A stretch of 64,000 bases of DNA, from assembly GCA_024516035.1 (NCBI GenBank), contig CM044959.1, positions 18,496,525 through 18,560,524 on the forward strand, given 5' to 3'. Below, piece by piece: positions 44,385-57,065 of the stretch. Both the position numbers and the translations under genes were made by a program. This DNA is from Bactericera cockerelli (Eukaryota > Arthropoda > Insecta > Hemiptera > Triozidae). The notes beneath the pieces were generated by a model. It saw only the letters and a list, made by a program, of their open reading frames with translations. It was not told where the DNA came from and made no database searches. Each line of letters starts with the position of its first letter. Position 1 is the first letter of the stretch.

Positions 44385-44700
44385 AGCATTACGAAATACA
44401 AGTTTGTACTTCGAATAATTATGGTCGAGTATTTTATCATGTTAGGAGCTGTCATTGTGAAATACTATTTTGTGTATCGAATATGGTCGAGTATTTTATC
44501 ATTTTAGGAGCTGGCATTGTGAAATATTATTTTGTATATCGAATATGGTCGAGATATATTTAATCATTTTAAAGAGCGTTGGCAATTTATGATATTACTA
44601 TTTTGTATATCGAATATGGTCGAGTATTTTATCATTTTGGGGCTGGCATTGTGAATACTATTTTGTATATCGAATATGGTCAAGTATTTTATCTTAGTGC
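44385..44700 (+). repeat. ~62-bp tandem repeat, about 5 units
   Basis: The unit contains GTATATCGAATATGGTCGAG, TATTTTATCATTTTAGGAG and CTGGCATTGTGAAATACTAT, recurring near 44400, 44455, 44520, 44590 and 44650. Confidence 0.85.
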
Positions 44701-47126
44701 ATGTGAAATAAAATTCTGAATATTGTAAATGTAAGTAATTTATAATTATAGATTTTTCATTATAAAATACTATAATCGAATTATTGTAATCGTTGATATT
44801 GCTTATCACTACCTATATTTTTCATTCTAATACCATTGATTGTATCTGGTTAAATTGCTTAGTCCTATAATTTCATAGTACGATGCCGGTGTATGGTTAA
44901 ACCGACTAGTTGATAATCAGTAGCGTACGGATCGTTGGTTAATTGCCCCTGCATGATTTTCTCAATCATTGAGTTTGTGACTACAGAATAATAAGACTCT
45001 GAGGGTTAGATGGTAGAAAAAGCTTTGAGCATAAACCTCGCCTGGTGATTAACTTCCATTAAAGAGTGTTATTTTTATTATATTTGTAATGGTTTATAAA
45101 ATAGGTACGGGGTCATCATAAAGTAGTATTACCTGGAACATAATTGAGTATTTTCATTATTTTAGGGGGATAATAGAATAATATAAAATATTTCGAGCAT
45201 AGTCATGTATTTTTTATTTTTTAATAGAAACTATTTTTTCTCCATCATTACACATTACACCTTTTTTTATTTCCGATAAATTTCTAATATGAGAAATCGG
45301 AAGTTTTTTTCTCGTTTTTTGGTTAGCTAAATACAAGTTAAAGTCATATAGAATACTAGAAAGTTACCAACTGATGATGATGATGATAATAATAATTACA
45401 TAAATCGTAGACAAAAACATACGTGTACAATGAACATAACATTTGGACAAGAAAAAAAAACCCAAAAAGCTCTACGCTAGCTTTAAAAAACTACAAACAT
45501 TCGCCCCTCCAGCACCCCCACAGAGTATTGGAAATGAAATGTTTCTTTACTCGCACATTTCCCGAGTTTCATACTCGACAACCGAAAATACCCGACTCCC
45601 ATTACTTCGTGCCTCGACAACTCCCTTCGGGCGATTCCGCTTCAAGTTATTTTCCCCGAGTGAAGAGAGGAAAGTTATTCGCCCTCAAGTCCCTCAACTC
45701 GCCTGTATTGACTCAGCTGCACTCTGCTGTCTTCCTCTCTCAATTTCCCTCTCCTTCAATACTTAGCTGCACCCTCCAATCTTTTTCCTCTCTCCTGTGC
45801 TGTTACTTTGCTCTTTATTTCCATTTTATAACGAGAAATAAAGCCCCTCTCCCCCTATATTCAGCCTCTTTCATTCTCGCTCCACTAACTTTACTTTATT
45901 CTGTTCTCGCTTCTCTCTCTCTCTCTTGCTCCATTATACTTGACACAGCTACGCTATGTACCCAGAATACATAGCAAGAACGTTACGTAGCTATGTACTG
46001 TACATAGACGTATGTTCGCTATGTACTGTACATGGCCTTATGTTCGCTCAATATGTTCATGTACGTTCGTTCTTGTTCGTATTGTGTCGGGCTTTATCTC
46101 GTCCCATGAGTGTGGACTTCTCTCTTGCCTGGTCTGGTGTTGTGTTGCTTAACACAAGACGTAGATATTGGATATTGCTTGCTCGCCGGAGATGTTTATA
46201 ATAGCAGGTGATATTTTGTACACTCAGCATCATAAGGTCGGGGATGTTTATAATAGCAGGTGATAAAATATTATTACGCTCATAATGGGAACTTTATGGT
46301 AAAATTCTGGAATTGGTGGATTATAGTTTTTCAAACATGGATGGTAAAGTTGGTATGTTCACTGTTTCGTAATGAATATTTATAACTGACAATTACGTAC
46401 TAAACTACAAATATGCATTCATCGGACAAAAGGATTTCAAAAACATACTAACATGTAATAAGCATTATTTCGAAAATTACAATATCTACCTACTTGTCAT
46501 GTTATTACAACGTAGCACAAAAAGAGAAGGGGGTGAAATCAGTATAAACAGTATAAATAAATAGGTATAGTGCTACACATAGAAAAAAGAATACTAACAA
46601 TGTACTTGTACATAGCGAGGGGCTATTACTTGGATAACTTGACTAGGCTCAAGGATAAGTTAACAAAGTTGTTCATGAGTCAGTTTACAACTGAAATACT
46701 TGGTAGTTGGAGATGGAATAACGAATAACCAAGTATAAAAATTTAAATAAATAACTTTGTCCAGTTACAAAATAATTTTGTCTCTATGATAACTTTATGA
46801 CAAAGATTTTTTATTTTACCCAGGACTGGTAAAATTCCGGCTAGAACCATCATCTACGTTGTTGGCTGCGCCGATACACTAACCTTGTCAGTAAATTTAG
46901 TTCTCTATAATAGCGATATGCATATTTTTGAGCTTCTATGGAACCTTTAAATGAAGAGCATTTTTATATTTAATGGAAAAATACTAACTCAGTACTAAGG
47001 CTGACTTCGTGTAGCCGGTTTTAAGAAAAGAGAGAAACAAATGTTTTATTTATTATGAAAAAAATAATGCAAAAATCGATCAGCTATTTATTAGTAATGG
47101 TTTCACAAGTTTGGACCTATTTCACG
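44701..47126. other. Contig-B unique DNA, pyrimidine-rich centre
   Basis: 45480-45960 is C/T-rich with a 183-codon open frame that has no recognisable motif and low complexity; I do not call it a gene. A 16-base phrase (ATAATAGCAGGTGATA) repeats at 46197 and 46250. If contig B is reversed and merged onto A, this DNA lies upstream of the channel gene. Confidence 0.4.
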
Positions 47127-47678
47127 TATATTCCCATTTTTTAGAACACTCAAATGTAAGTAATCAGGATAAAATGAAAACTGACATGAGGTTAAGAAAA
47201 TATTGTTGTCTGTCTATTGTTCAACTCATCAACATGAGGCGAAGTAATTAATTTTAATGCACCATGAACCATACAAAGGATTAAACATTTTGGAAAGCAG
47301 TATCTATTTCAGCCTTTCAAAATGATGTTCATAAGATACTCATTTGAAGATACGTTAATTATCAAAGATCAGGTTTATTACTGTTGATAAAAAAACATCT
47401 ACACTTGAATATTTGTGATCCACTGTTGAAAAGAAGAGGCCACAAAAAAATCGTGGAAGTTACACTTGAAAATCAACCTCAGACAATCTGATTGAACTTC
47501 CTTCACAAATCTAAGGAGAGATAAAAGCATTTGAAACTGACTTTATCAACCAACTATCCAAACATTCGCTGACTCCCAAATATTCTGACTCTGACTCCCT
47601 ACTGACGCAGCAGTCGTTTAACAGTCAACCACATTTCTGTTCTCTCGGCAACCCGTGCATATATAATTTCAAAATACC

Positions 47679-50600
47679 ATGTACGCCAACATAAGTCCAA
47701 AGCGGTACCCAACTCGACTTTACCAGCGGCACTATGGGTTTCGCCACCCGTATGGGCGGGGGCGGGACTCCATGGAGTCAACGCGGCGAGAGTCAATCAC
47801 CACGGTGGATGGAGGCGGCCGAAAAAGCGTCGCCTGCGACGTCAACTACATCCGGCTCTTCCTCCGCCAGTGGGAGTGGCGGGAGATCCTGCAGGAATAC
47901 ACCCAGAACAGCTCCCTGCATGGCCTCCGCTACATGGGCAACAAGCAGCTGCACATTGCTGAGAGGTAAGTGGAAGCCACTGAGACTTGAACCACCGACC
48001 TCCAGGTTACAAGTCTGCCGCCTTATCGATCAAGCTACTGAGGTCGGTTAATTATAATAAATAAATGAAATACTTGAATGGCCTCCGCTAAATGGGCAAC
48101 AAGCAGCTGCACATTGCTCAGAGGTAAGTGGAAGCCACTGAGAGGTAAGTGGAGGCCACTGAGAGGTAAGTGGAAGCCACTGAGAGGTAAGTGGAGGCCA
48201 CTGAGAGGTAAGTGCAATCCACTGAGAGGTAAGTGGAAGCCACTGAGAGGTAAGTGGAGGCCACTGAGAGGTAAGTGGAAGCCACTGAGAGGTAAGTGGA
48301 GGCCACTGAGAGGTAAGTGGAAGCCACTGAGAGGTAAGTGGAGGCCACTGAGAGGTAAGTGGAAGCCACTGAGAGGTAAGTGGAGGCCACTGAGAGGTAA
48401 GTGGAAGCCACTGAGAGGTAAGTGCAATCCACTGAGAGGTAAGTGGAAGCCACTGAGAGGTAAGTGGAGGCCACTGAGAGGTAAGTGGAAGCCACTGAGA
48501 GGTAAGTGGAGGCCACTGAGAGGTAAGTGCAATCCACTGAGAGGTAAGTGGAAGCCACTGAGAGGTAAGTGGAAGCCACTGAGAGGTAAGTGGAAGCCAC
48601 TGAGAGGTAAGTGGAAGCCACTGAGAGTTAAGTGGAAGCCACTGAGAGGTAAGTGGAAGCCACTGAGAGGTAAGTGCAATCCACTGAGAGGTAAGTGAAA
48701 GCCACTGAGAGGTAAGTGGAGGCCACTGAGAGGTAAGTGCAATCCACTGAGAGGTAAGTGGAAGCCACTGAGAGGTAAGTGGAAGCCACTGAGAGGTAAG
48801 TGGAAGCCACTGAGAGGTAAGTGGAAGCCACTGAGAGTTAAGTGGAAGCCACTGAGAGGTAAGTGGAAGCCACTGAGAGGTAAGTGCAATCCACTGAGAG
48901 GTAAGTGAAAGCCACTGAGAGGTAAGTGGAAGCCACTGAGAGGTAATTGGAAGCCATTGACAGGTAAGTGAAAGTCACTGAGAGTTAAGCTGAAGCCTCT
49001 TATTCTAGGTTATTGTCTTGAAAAATAATCAAGAACAACAAAGCGACGGACGATGAAAAGTCAACATCTACGACTTTGCATTGATGTCCCCCTTTTTCTT
49101 ATTCAATTCAATTCAATTATTTATTTATTGTACAGAATGTTACATAGACATGTGGTACAAAAGTCAATATTAAAATAAAATTACATAATTAGTAAATTTA
49201 AATGATAAATATTAAAAAACTAAAATTAGAAAATATAACTAAAACGACAACTCAGTAATTGTGAAGGTTACCTACCTGAAAGAAGGAAAATGAAATTGTA
49301 AATTTCTCTCTCTCAAAAAAAAAAAAAAAAAATTAAAAAAATAAATAAATAGTAAATTATGGTTTTTATTTATTTTATTTTTTTATTTTATTTATTTAGA
49401 AACTCTTTATTAGCAGAACAAATATACAGACAAACAATGGTAAAAATTAAATATAAAATTGACAGTATTAATAATATAACCAAGAAAAAATAAATAAAAT
49501 ATATACATATGTCCTAACTAAAGGGCGGGGTTATTGCCTATGGCAATCTCTTCCACCCAACCCTTAATACTAACTAACTTAATACTAATATTATTGATAC
49601 TAACTAGCTTGTTTGTCTCAATTCTTCCACCAGACTCTTCTGGATCGTCTCTTTCATCATGGCAATCATCGCCTGCATCCTCCTGGTCACTAACCTCTAC
49701 ACCAAGTGGATAGACAACCCCGTCATCATATCCCTCTCGCCCGTGGCGACTCAGCTCACCGCTATCCCTTTCCCCGCCATCACCATTTGCAATATGAACA
49801 ACGTGCAGAAGTCCATAGCCCTCGAGATCCAGAACGGGTAAGGTTCTAAGAATAGACAATTAGAGGAATAAACCCCATTTTATTTCTTGTAATCCTAAGA
49901 ATAGACAATTAGAGGAATAAACCCCATTTAATTTCTTGTAATCCAGAGAGGAAATAGCTCAAGTATTCTGAGTACTTTGCCCTCTACATTACAAATGAAA
50001 TCTTATATCTGTAATAACTAGCCAGGCACGCGCCGGTATGGCAGCATAAAGTCCTGCTAGAATTTTAAAATTTTAAGCATCAAAGTTTCAAGTCAAATTT
50101 CTAGGAAGACATGACATCCAAAGAAGGCGTTTCAAGGACAAGCTCAATAAGGAGATGAGTGGAGAAAAACTGATTTTTTTTAATAAAAGGCAAAAAGGTT
50201 TGCGAAATAATATAATAATAATAAAAAACTAATTATAATAAATAAATGAACTACTTTGAATATAACATTTTATTTGCTACACATATTGTCAGTTCATGCA
50301 ATAATAGACCTTATTTATACCGGCCTAAGGTAACAAATTGAGCCTGGCACGGGTGAGAAAAGTCTGCGGGATACCGTTTGAATGAGTCACGTTAGGAAAA
50401 AGAGCAAAACGCAGTTTTCAATCAGTCACTACTTATTGAACCCTCTGCACACGGTGGGTTCAATTTACGGTGGGATTTGCTTTTGCTATCAGTTTCACTC
50501 TCAAAACACTCTCATATAAATATCAAGCATTGGTTGCTATCTAAGATTACTTCTCTCCAGCCTGTTTATGCTAGGTAGTGTTTCCTACATGAATACCTCA

Positions 50601-53600
50601 GACGACAATTTTACATTGAGTAGAAGTCAGACAGTAAAAAATATTTCTGATACATCTAAAGATGGTCAGAAGTAATTTTATTTCTAACTCATTATTTGTA
50701 CAATAAATTTATAGATATATTCGAAAAATGAACAATTTGTATGATAAAACTGGTTTTTTACAAGTAAGACTTGAATCCAGAGTGGATATCTTTTCTTGTG
50801 ACTATGTAATCTTAGAAACCAAATAAAAATGGCTGAGGATGGGTCCTCTGTATAGAAAAAAATATATGAAAATTAAAACAGATGATTTATTTATTATTAT
50901 TATTCTCTTTTTCGGATGGTGTTGCAGAAACAACTCCGAATCAGAGTTGCAAAAAAAGCTGCTCAGCGACTTCTGTGATGAGGAATCTCTCATAGGCGAT
51001 GGGCTGAGTCTGGGCGTTGGGGAATGGGACACCATCAAGAACTTTATGATAAAGGTAAACACAAGTAGCTGGTACGATTCCCAGCGAATGGAGGGTAAAA
51101 ACCCCCGTCCTGTCTACCTCAAGCCAGGACATTAAAACCAAATAGAATCAATGGACATGAAAGGAGCCTAGACATTGGATCTGGGAGTCCATCTAATCCT
51201 CTCACCACCGTGATTTAGGTATCAATACCTATCTCACGGACACGGAATTATTATTATATTATGGGTGGCTGGGGGACTATAAACAGGGAGTAGACCAGCA
51301 GTCTGGCTGGGGGACTATAAACAGGGAGTAGACCAGTAGTCTGGCTGGGGGACTATAAACAGGGAGTAGACCAGTAGTCTGGCTGGGGGACTATAAACAG
51401 GGAGTAGACCAGCAGTCTAGCTGGGGGACGACAAACAGGGAGCAGACCAGTAGTCTGGCTGGGGGACTATAAACAGGGAGTAGACCAGTAGTCTGGCGAG
51501 GGGACTATAAACAGGGAGTAGACCAGCATTGGCTTGGTTCTGGGGGCCTTGTCAATTATTAGCCTCCTGGTCATGTCAAAAAATTAATCACTGAATAACA
51601 ATATTGCATAATCCATTTTGGTCTTCTGTACCTTATGATCATTCATAAACAAGAAAGAACAATTAAGGGTTGGGAGTAAGTTACTTACAACAACAACAAA
51701 AAGTTCCTAATTTGTCTATTCGGATGGAAAAAATTCTACCTACTTTTAATTCATTTCTACTTGCAAGTATCATAAAAGTAGGTGATAAGTCTTGCCCGAA
51801 CGGCTCCAAGTATAGCATACATACTACGAGATAGGCTATCGAAAACACAATTCATGAGGGTTTGAAACATCTCTTCAAAAGTACAAAAGCTATCAAATTT
51901 GTGTTAATCACTTTCGTGATATCACAACTACTCAAACTCGCTTTACTAAATCTACGCTGAAACCGGGACTTGAACCACCGACCTCCAGGATACAAGCCTG
52001 CCGCCTTATCGAGCAAGCTACTGAGGTCGGTTTCTACTTACAAGTATGTATCATAAAAGTAGGTGATAAGTCTTGAACGAACGGCTCTAAGTAGCATACT
52101 ACGAGATAGGCTATCGAAAACACAATTCACGAGCCTTTGAAACATCTCTTCAAAAGTACAAAGCCATCCATACATACTACGAGATAGGCTATCGAAAACA
52201 CAATTCACGAGTCTTTGAAACATCTCTTCAAAAGTACAAAGACCTCTGCCTCTAGGTGACTCAGCCCTGCACCAGCATGCTGCGTCGCTGCATCTGGCAT
52301 GGAGACCCCATCGACTGTGCCAGGATATTCTACCCCTCCCTCACTGACGAGGGCATGTGCTGCTCCTTCAACAAAGTCCGCAACGAGTTCATCTTCAAGA
52401 ACCCGTGAGTCATCCATGTAATAATAATAATAATATCGCCTGATTTATACTGCCCGATTAAGACTATAAAAGTCCCATTATTCCAGCAGTAAGCCCAAGA
52501 CATATTATTATGTGGTAAAAATCCCAAATGGGAGGATAACTTGTCATGTCCCGGCTGGGTTTCGAACCCACGACATCTGGATTCACAGAGTGCCGCCTTT
52601 ACCACTGAGCTACCGGGACAGAGTAGGCGGCCACAACAAGGACCCTGGGCCAATACTCTATACCCTGGACCCTACACCTAGATACAGACGATTTTCGGGA
52701 CTCCGTTTGGACCGCTTTTTTTTACATCTAGCCAGGCACGCGCCGGTATGGCAGCATATAGTCCTGCTAGAATTTTAAAATTTTAAATATCAAAATTTCA
52801 AGTTAAAATTCTAGGAAGACATGACATACAAAGAAGCCGTTTCCAGGACAAGCTCAATAAGGAGATAAGAGGAGAAGAACTGATTTTTTTTTTTAAATAA
52901 AAGGCTAAAATGTTTGCGAAATAATATAATAATAATAATAATATTTTAATAACATGGTTAGATTATTCTGTGTGGTACTGGGGCTAGCCTAAAATCTAAA
53001 GTCTAGGGCTCCGTTGCTTTAAGGTTAACAACCCTCATATAAAAGGACAAGTTTGATCTTTCCATGAATCTCATTTGACTTGAAAAAAAAACAAGGTCAA
53101 CCTCTTGTAGAAAAATCTAGCCGGGAAGACATATGACATTTTGGTGAACTAATAAAAATCTTTGAAAGCAGTTGGACCTCGTTGACAATAGTCATTAGTT
53201 CTTTAACATCGTCAAAGGGGATACGCAGTCTTTTTTTTTTTTTTAAAAAAAAACTGGACATGAAAGAAGCCTAGACATTGCTGGGCGTCCATATAATCCT
53301 CTCACCACCGTGATATAGGTATCAATACCTATCTCACGGACACGGAATTATTATTATATTTTAAAAAACCATCAAGTTTTTTTTCGAGTAACTTTCTGTT
53401 AAATTTCTACGCAGATTCAAACATCGCAACAAATTGTTCACAGGAAAGACACAAGCGACCTGAACTCGACGCTCCACTACCCATCAGTCGACTGGACGCT
53501 GGAGAACGACTTTCCTCCGAATGCCCCCGTCGACAGCATTCCCTGGAGGGCCTGGGGGGCGGGGCGACATCTGGGCCTCACCGTGGTACTGGACGCCAAC

Positions 53601-54410
53601 ATTGAGGAATACTTTTGCTCTTCGGAAGCGAGCTACGGATTCAAGGTAACTTTGGTTGGTAGAGCGATGCGTCAAATTGGAAGATGAATATCGGAACAAA
53701 GCATACAGATCCAGCACAACATCAGTATTGATCAACAGGATAATGTAAGAAATGCCAAAAAGATAAAAAAGAAATTGCTTTCTTAACCGTGACAGGGTTT
53801 TCAAATCTGAGCTCTTCCCTTCAACCACAAAAGTTGTTTTCCATCATTGAAATACAAACTCAGTACCTACATGCGTTTATCCAGTTTTCTTCCATTTTTA
53901 TTTCAAACACAAAACAAAGTTAATTCTTCTATCTTCAATTTTTATTTCAAAAACAAAGCAAAGTTAATTCTTCTATCTTCAATTTTTATTTCAAAAACAA
54001 AGCAAAGTTAATTCTTCTATCTTCAATTTTTATTTCAAAAACAACGCAAAGTTAATTCTTCTATCTTCAATTTTTTTCAAACACAAAGCAAAGTTAATTC
54101 TTCTATCTTCAGTTTTTCAGTCAAGTAAACTCGTTTCAGCTGCTGCTCCAAAACCCGGTCGAAACGCCCAAACTCGCCGCTTTCGGCGAGCTCATATCGC
54201 CGGGAAGAGAGTCCCTCATCGTCATCAAGCCCATCATCAACAAGTCCAACCCCAGCATAGCGACCAGTGACCCGGAGCTCCGCCAGTGTCTCTTCAACAA
54301 GGAGAGGGCGCTGCGCTTCTACCGCCACTACACGCAGAGGAACTGCATTCTGGAATGCGAGGCCAACTTCACGCTCAGCTTCTGCCAGTGCGTCATGTAC
54401 TTCATGCCCA
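47679..54410 (+). CDS. DEG/ENaC channel exons 1-6, contig B copy
   Basis: Exons 47679-47965, 49634-49837, 50928-51054, 52256-52404, 53444-53645, 54140-54410, with GT-AG junctions and phases identical to arm A. The frame stays open through exon 6 (LAAFGELISPGRESLIVIKP), unlike contig A. Exons 7-10, which contain TM2, are absent because contig B ends at the gap. As a separate locus this would be a truncated gene without a pore; more likely it is the same gene assembled twice. Confidence 0.9.
48117..48991 (+). repeat. 21-bp donor minisatellite, contig B copy
   Basis: Mirror of 40471-41346 with AGAGGTAAGTGGAAGCCACT units in coding orientation, starting after a partial exon-1 copy (about 48069-48117) and the SINE-2 head fragment at about 47982-48048. 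Confidence 0.95.
53890..54118 (+). repeat. 44-bp repeat, 5 regular units, at channel exon 6 acceptor
   Basis: The unit is TTTTTATTTCAAAAACAAAG CAAAGTTAATTCTTC TATCTTCAA. The last unit ends TATCTTCAG, itself a potential acceptor, followed 27 bases later by the CGTTTCAG used before exon 6. Confidence 0.9.
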
Positions 54411-54721
54411 GTGAGTGAGACCCAGCGACTTTCATCCACCTTCAGGGGCTTACATAACATTCTTATGTAAGCCCGTATGTATTCGAATGTCTGTCCCGGC
54501 ACTCTGTGAATCCAGAGATTCCAGAGTCGTGGGTTCGAAACCCAGCCGGGGCATGACAAGTTATTCTCCCATTTGGGATTTTTACCACATAATAATATGT
54601 CTTGGGCTTACTGCTGGAATAATGGGACTTTAAAAGTCTTAATCGGGTAGTATAAATAAGCATGCGCGGATATAGGGGGGGGCACGGGGGGCACGTGCCC
54701 CCCCAGATTTTTTCAGTAAGC

Positions 54722-55419
54722 GGTGTTTCTCAAATTTCATTATACCTAATCCCGTAAAAAAAAAAAATCTCAATGAGTTAGGGGGGCACGGGCCCCAAAA
54801 GAATTCCCAATTCTAAGACTAATCCCGTAAAAAAAAGATCTCAATGAGTTAGGGGGGCACGGGCCCCAAAATAATTCCCAATTCTAAGACTAATCCCGTA
54901 AAAAAAAGATCTCAATGAGTTACGGGGGCACGGGCCCCAAAATAATTACCAATTTCTAAGACTAATGCTGTAAAAAAAAGATCTCAATGAGTTAGGGGGG
55001 CACAGGCCCCAAAAGAATTCCCAACTCTAAGACTAATCCCGTAAAAAAAAAAAAACCTGAATAAGTTAAGGGTGCACGGGCCCCAAAATAATTACCAATT
55101 TCTAAGACTAATGCTGTAAAAAAAAGATCTCAATGAGTTAGGGGGGCACAGGCCCCAAAAGAATTCCCAACTCTAAGACTAATCCCGTAAAAAAAAAAAA
55201 ACCTGAATAAGTTAAGGGTGCACGGGCCCCAAAATAATTCCCAATTCTAAGACTAATCCCGTAAAAAAAAGATCTCAATAAGTTAGGGGGGCACGGGCCC
55301 CAAAATAATTCCCAATTCAAAGACTTATCCCGTAAAAAAAATCTCAATAAGTTAGGGGGGCACGGGATCAAAATAATTCCCAATTCTAAAACTAATCCCG
55401 TAAAAAAGAGTCTCAATAA
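54722..55419 (-). repeat. ~71-bp array, contig B version, about 10 units
   Basis: Same unit as 34148-34735. A two-unit block with the ...ACCTGAATAAGTTAAGGGTG variant occurs twice here but once in arm A. Truncated by the gap. Confidence 0.9.
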
Positions 55420-55519
55420 NNNNNNNNNNNNNNNNNNNNNNNNNNNNNNNNNNNNNNNNNNNNNNNNNNNNNNNNNNNNNNNNNNNNNNNNNNNNNNNNN
55501 NNNNNNNNNNNNNNNNNNN
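55420..55519. other. Assembly gap, 100 N
   Basis: Exactly 100 N; contig C begins at 55520 with sequence unrelated to arm A beyond 34190. Confidence 1.
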
Positions 55520-55849
55520 AAAAATTGGACACAGCTGAGTCAAAAGTGGTTGTCAAACGAGCTGAAAATAATAGCTGTGAAGTTTCAGATCGAAATTTTA
55601 TCATCTTGAGGTTCCACACTCCATTTGAAAATTTTACCCTCGAAAAACCTTGAAAAATCTCTATTTGACCAAATTTATTTTAGTTTTAGTTCATTTTTTG
55701 CTTTCAATAAACCAATAATAAATGATCATGGGATTGCGTCAAATAAATAGTCCACAGAAATTAACAAATGAAAAGTTAAATAATTTTTAATAATTGCTGC
55801 CTACCAGAATATGCACAAAACCTGTTAAAAATATACAATCACCGCAACT

Positions 55850-56340
55850 TTACAACACGGGGATGGTTTTTAATGTTTTTGTTTGACGTAAAGAAGTTCT
55901 TTCGTGGGAGTTAAAACACTTACAAACTGCAATGTCAAACAGGGTAGTTCTAGCATGCTCCAAGAACAATTCCCTTTTCTTTTCATAACCCATTTTCGAT
56001 GCAGGAACTCCCTCCATGTCTTTGTATTTGTCATTGTAGGCTCTAATCAATCGAATAATTTTTTTGTGGCTCACTACTGGGATGGAAGCTGCCTTCTAAA
56101 TTTTCTCCATGTCTTCAGACACAGTTTGACTTATGTCTTTCACCGACGGGTCTTTGGCATTCCCTTTCCATCGCAGATCCTCTCTAACCCACAAAAAGTG
56201 GGTGATAAAGCACTCTTCAAAACATTACCTTTAAATAAATTTCGCTCACACGTTCCAAAGATGGGGCAGGCGGCAGAATTACTGCGGGTAATTTTCTTAG
56301 GCAATATAACCCACCGAAAATCGAAGGCTCCCCACATTAA
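55850..56340 (-). pseudogene. Degenerate repetitive ORF of unknown type
   Basis: A minus-strand frame reads VSHKKIIRLIRAYNDKYKDM and then KKRELFLEHARTTLFDIAVC KC. A further piece upstream in another frame reads SNSAACPIFGTCERN. The pieces, separated by stops and frame changes, resemble a protein often seen in many copies in insect genomes (my recollection, not verified), so a transposon-related pseudogene is likely. Confidence 0.4.
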
Positions 56341-57065
56341 TCACTACTACACCGTATTACACTGATACCAACCAGACCACTACACTGATTATTAATGGGT
56401 ACGACAAACAACAAGCAAGTTTGCTCTTCACATTCAACTTGAAACCCAGTAATTCACAAAGATACCAAACGAGATGCAAAAATGGGATTCACAGTGAAAT
56501 ACCATGAATCACAGGGTTCAATCGTCAAAATGGCCGAACGCCCTGGGTCAAAAACATTCCCTTGTCACACAAAAATGTTTCAGTGTCCTTTAAAAAAATT
56601 CTCACGATAATCATATTAAATTATAACATTGTTTCAATAAAAAATTATGAGAGATTGACATTTTTCAGGAAAATTTTCTTTAATACCAAAAAAAATGAGT
56701 GTGGAACCTCAAGATGTTGGAACTATGACCTGTAACTACACCAATTTAAGTACTTGCCTATTTGGCAACTATTCCTCACTCAGCCTACCTCAATTGCTTA
56801 AAAAAAAAATTTTTTGCCCTGTTTCGGCCCACCCTAATATACAGCCCAGTCCAGGTTGGGTGAGGTTAATGTGGGTAGCTGGTTTGTCATTTTGCAGCGA
56901 ATGAAGGTTCAAATCACACTCAGTCTCGTACAACCTATTAGAAGTTAAAAAGGCGTTAACGAATTGTAACAATTTCCAGACACTAAATTAATTTGCGTAC
57001 GCTTTATGAATGCTTGCATAGAAATATTTTAATTATGTATGTGTATCCTGATATGTTATTCTCAG
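56341..57065. other. Spacer with SINE core fragment
   Basis: A SINE core (CCAGGTTGGGTGAGGTTAAT, TTTGCAGCGAATGAAGG) lies at about 56820-56920. The 56695-56904 frame runs into it and is not a gene. No upstream DPH7 exon could be identified here. Confidence 0.5.

Larger units (their letters stand above)
47127..55419. repeat. Arm B of the A/B inverted duplication
   Basis: Reverse complement of 34190-42335. Differences: scattered substitutions and small indels, a more regular 44-bp array at exon 6, about two extra 71-bp units at the outer end, and an intact exon 6 reading frame. All repeats and SINEs annotated in arm A recur here in mirrored position (about 89462-89468 minus the arm A coordinate). 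Confidence 0.95.

Noticed and set aside
45423..45974. A 183-codon frame in the pyrimidine-rich part of contig B
   Set aside because: Compositional open frame without motif, splice sites or plausible start; polypyrimidine DNA is poor in stops on one strand.
47679..54410. A second, paralogous channel gene in inverted orientation
   Set aside because: Near-identity including introns and minisatellites, truncation exactly at the gap and the dovetail geometry favour duplicate assembly of one locus; kept as a feature but not as a separate gene.
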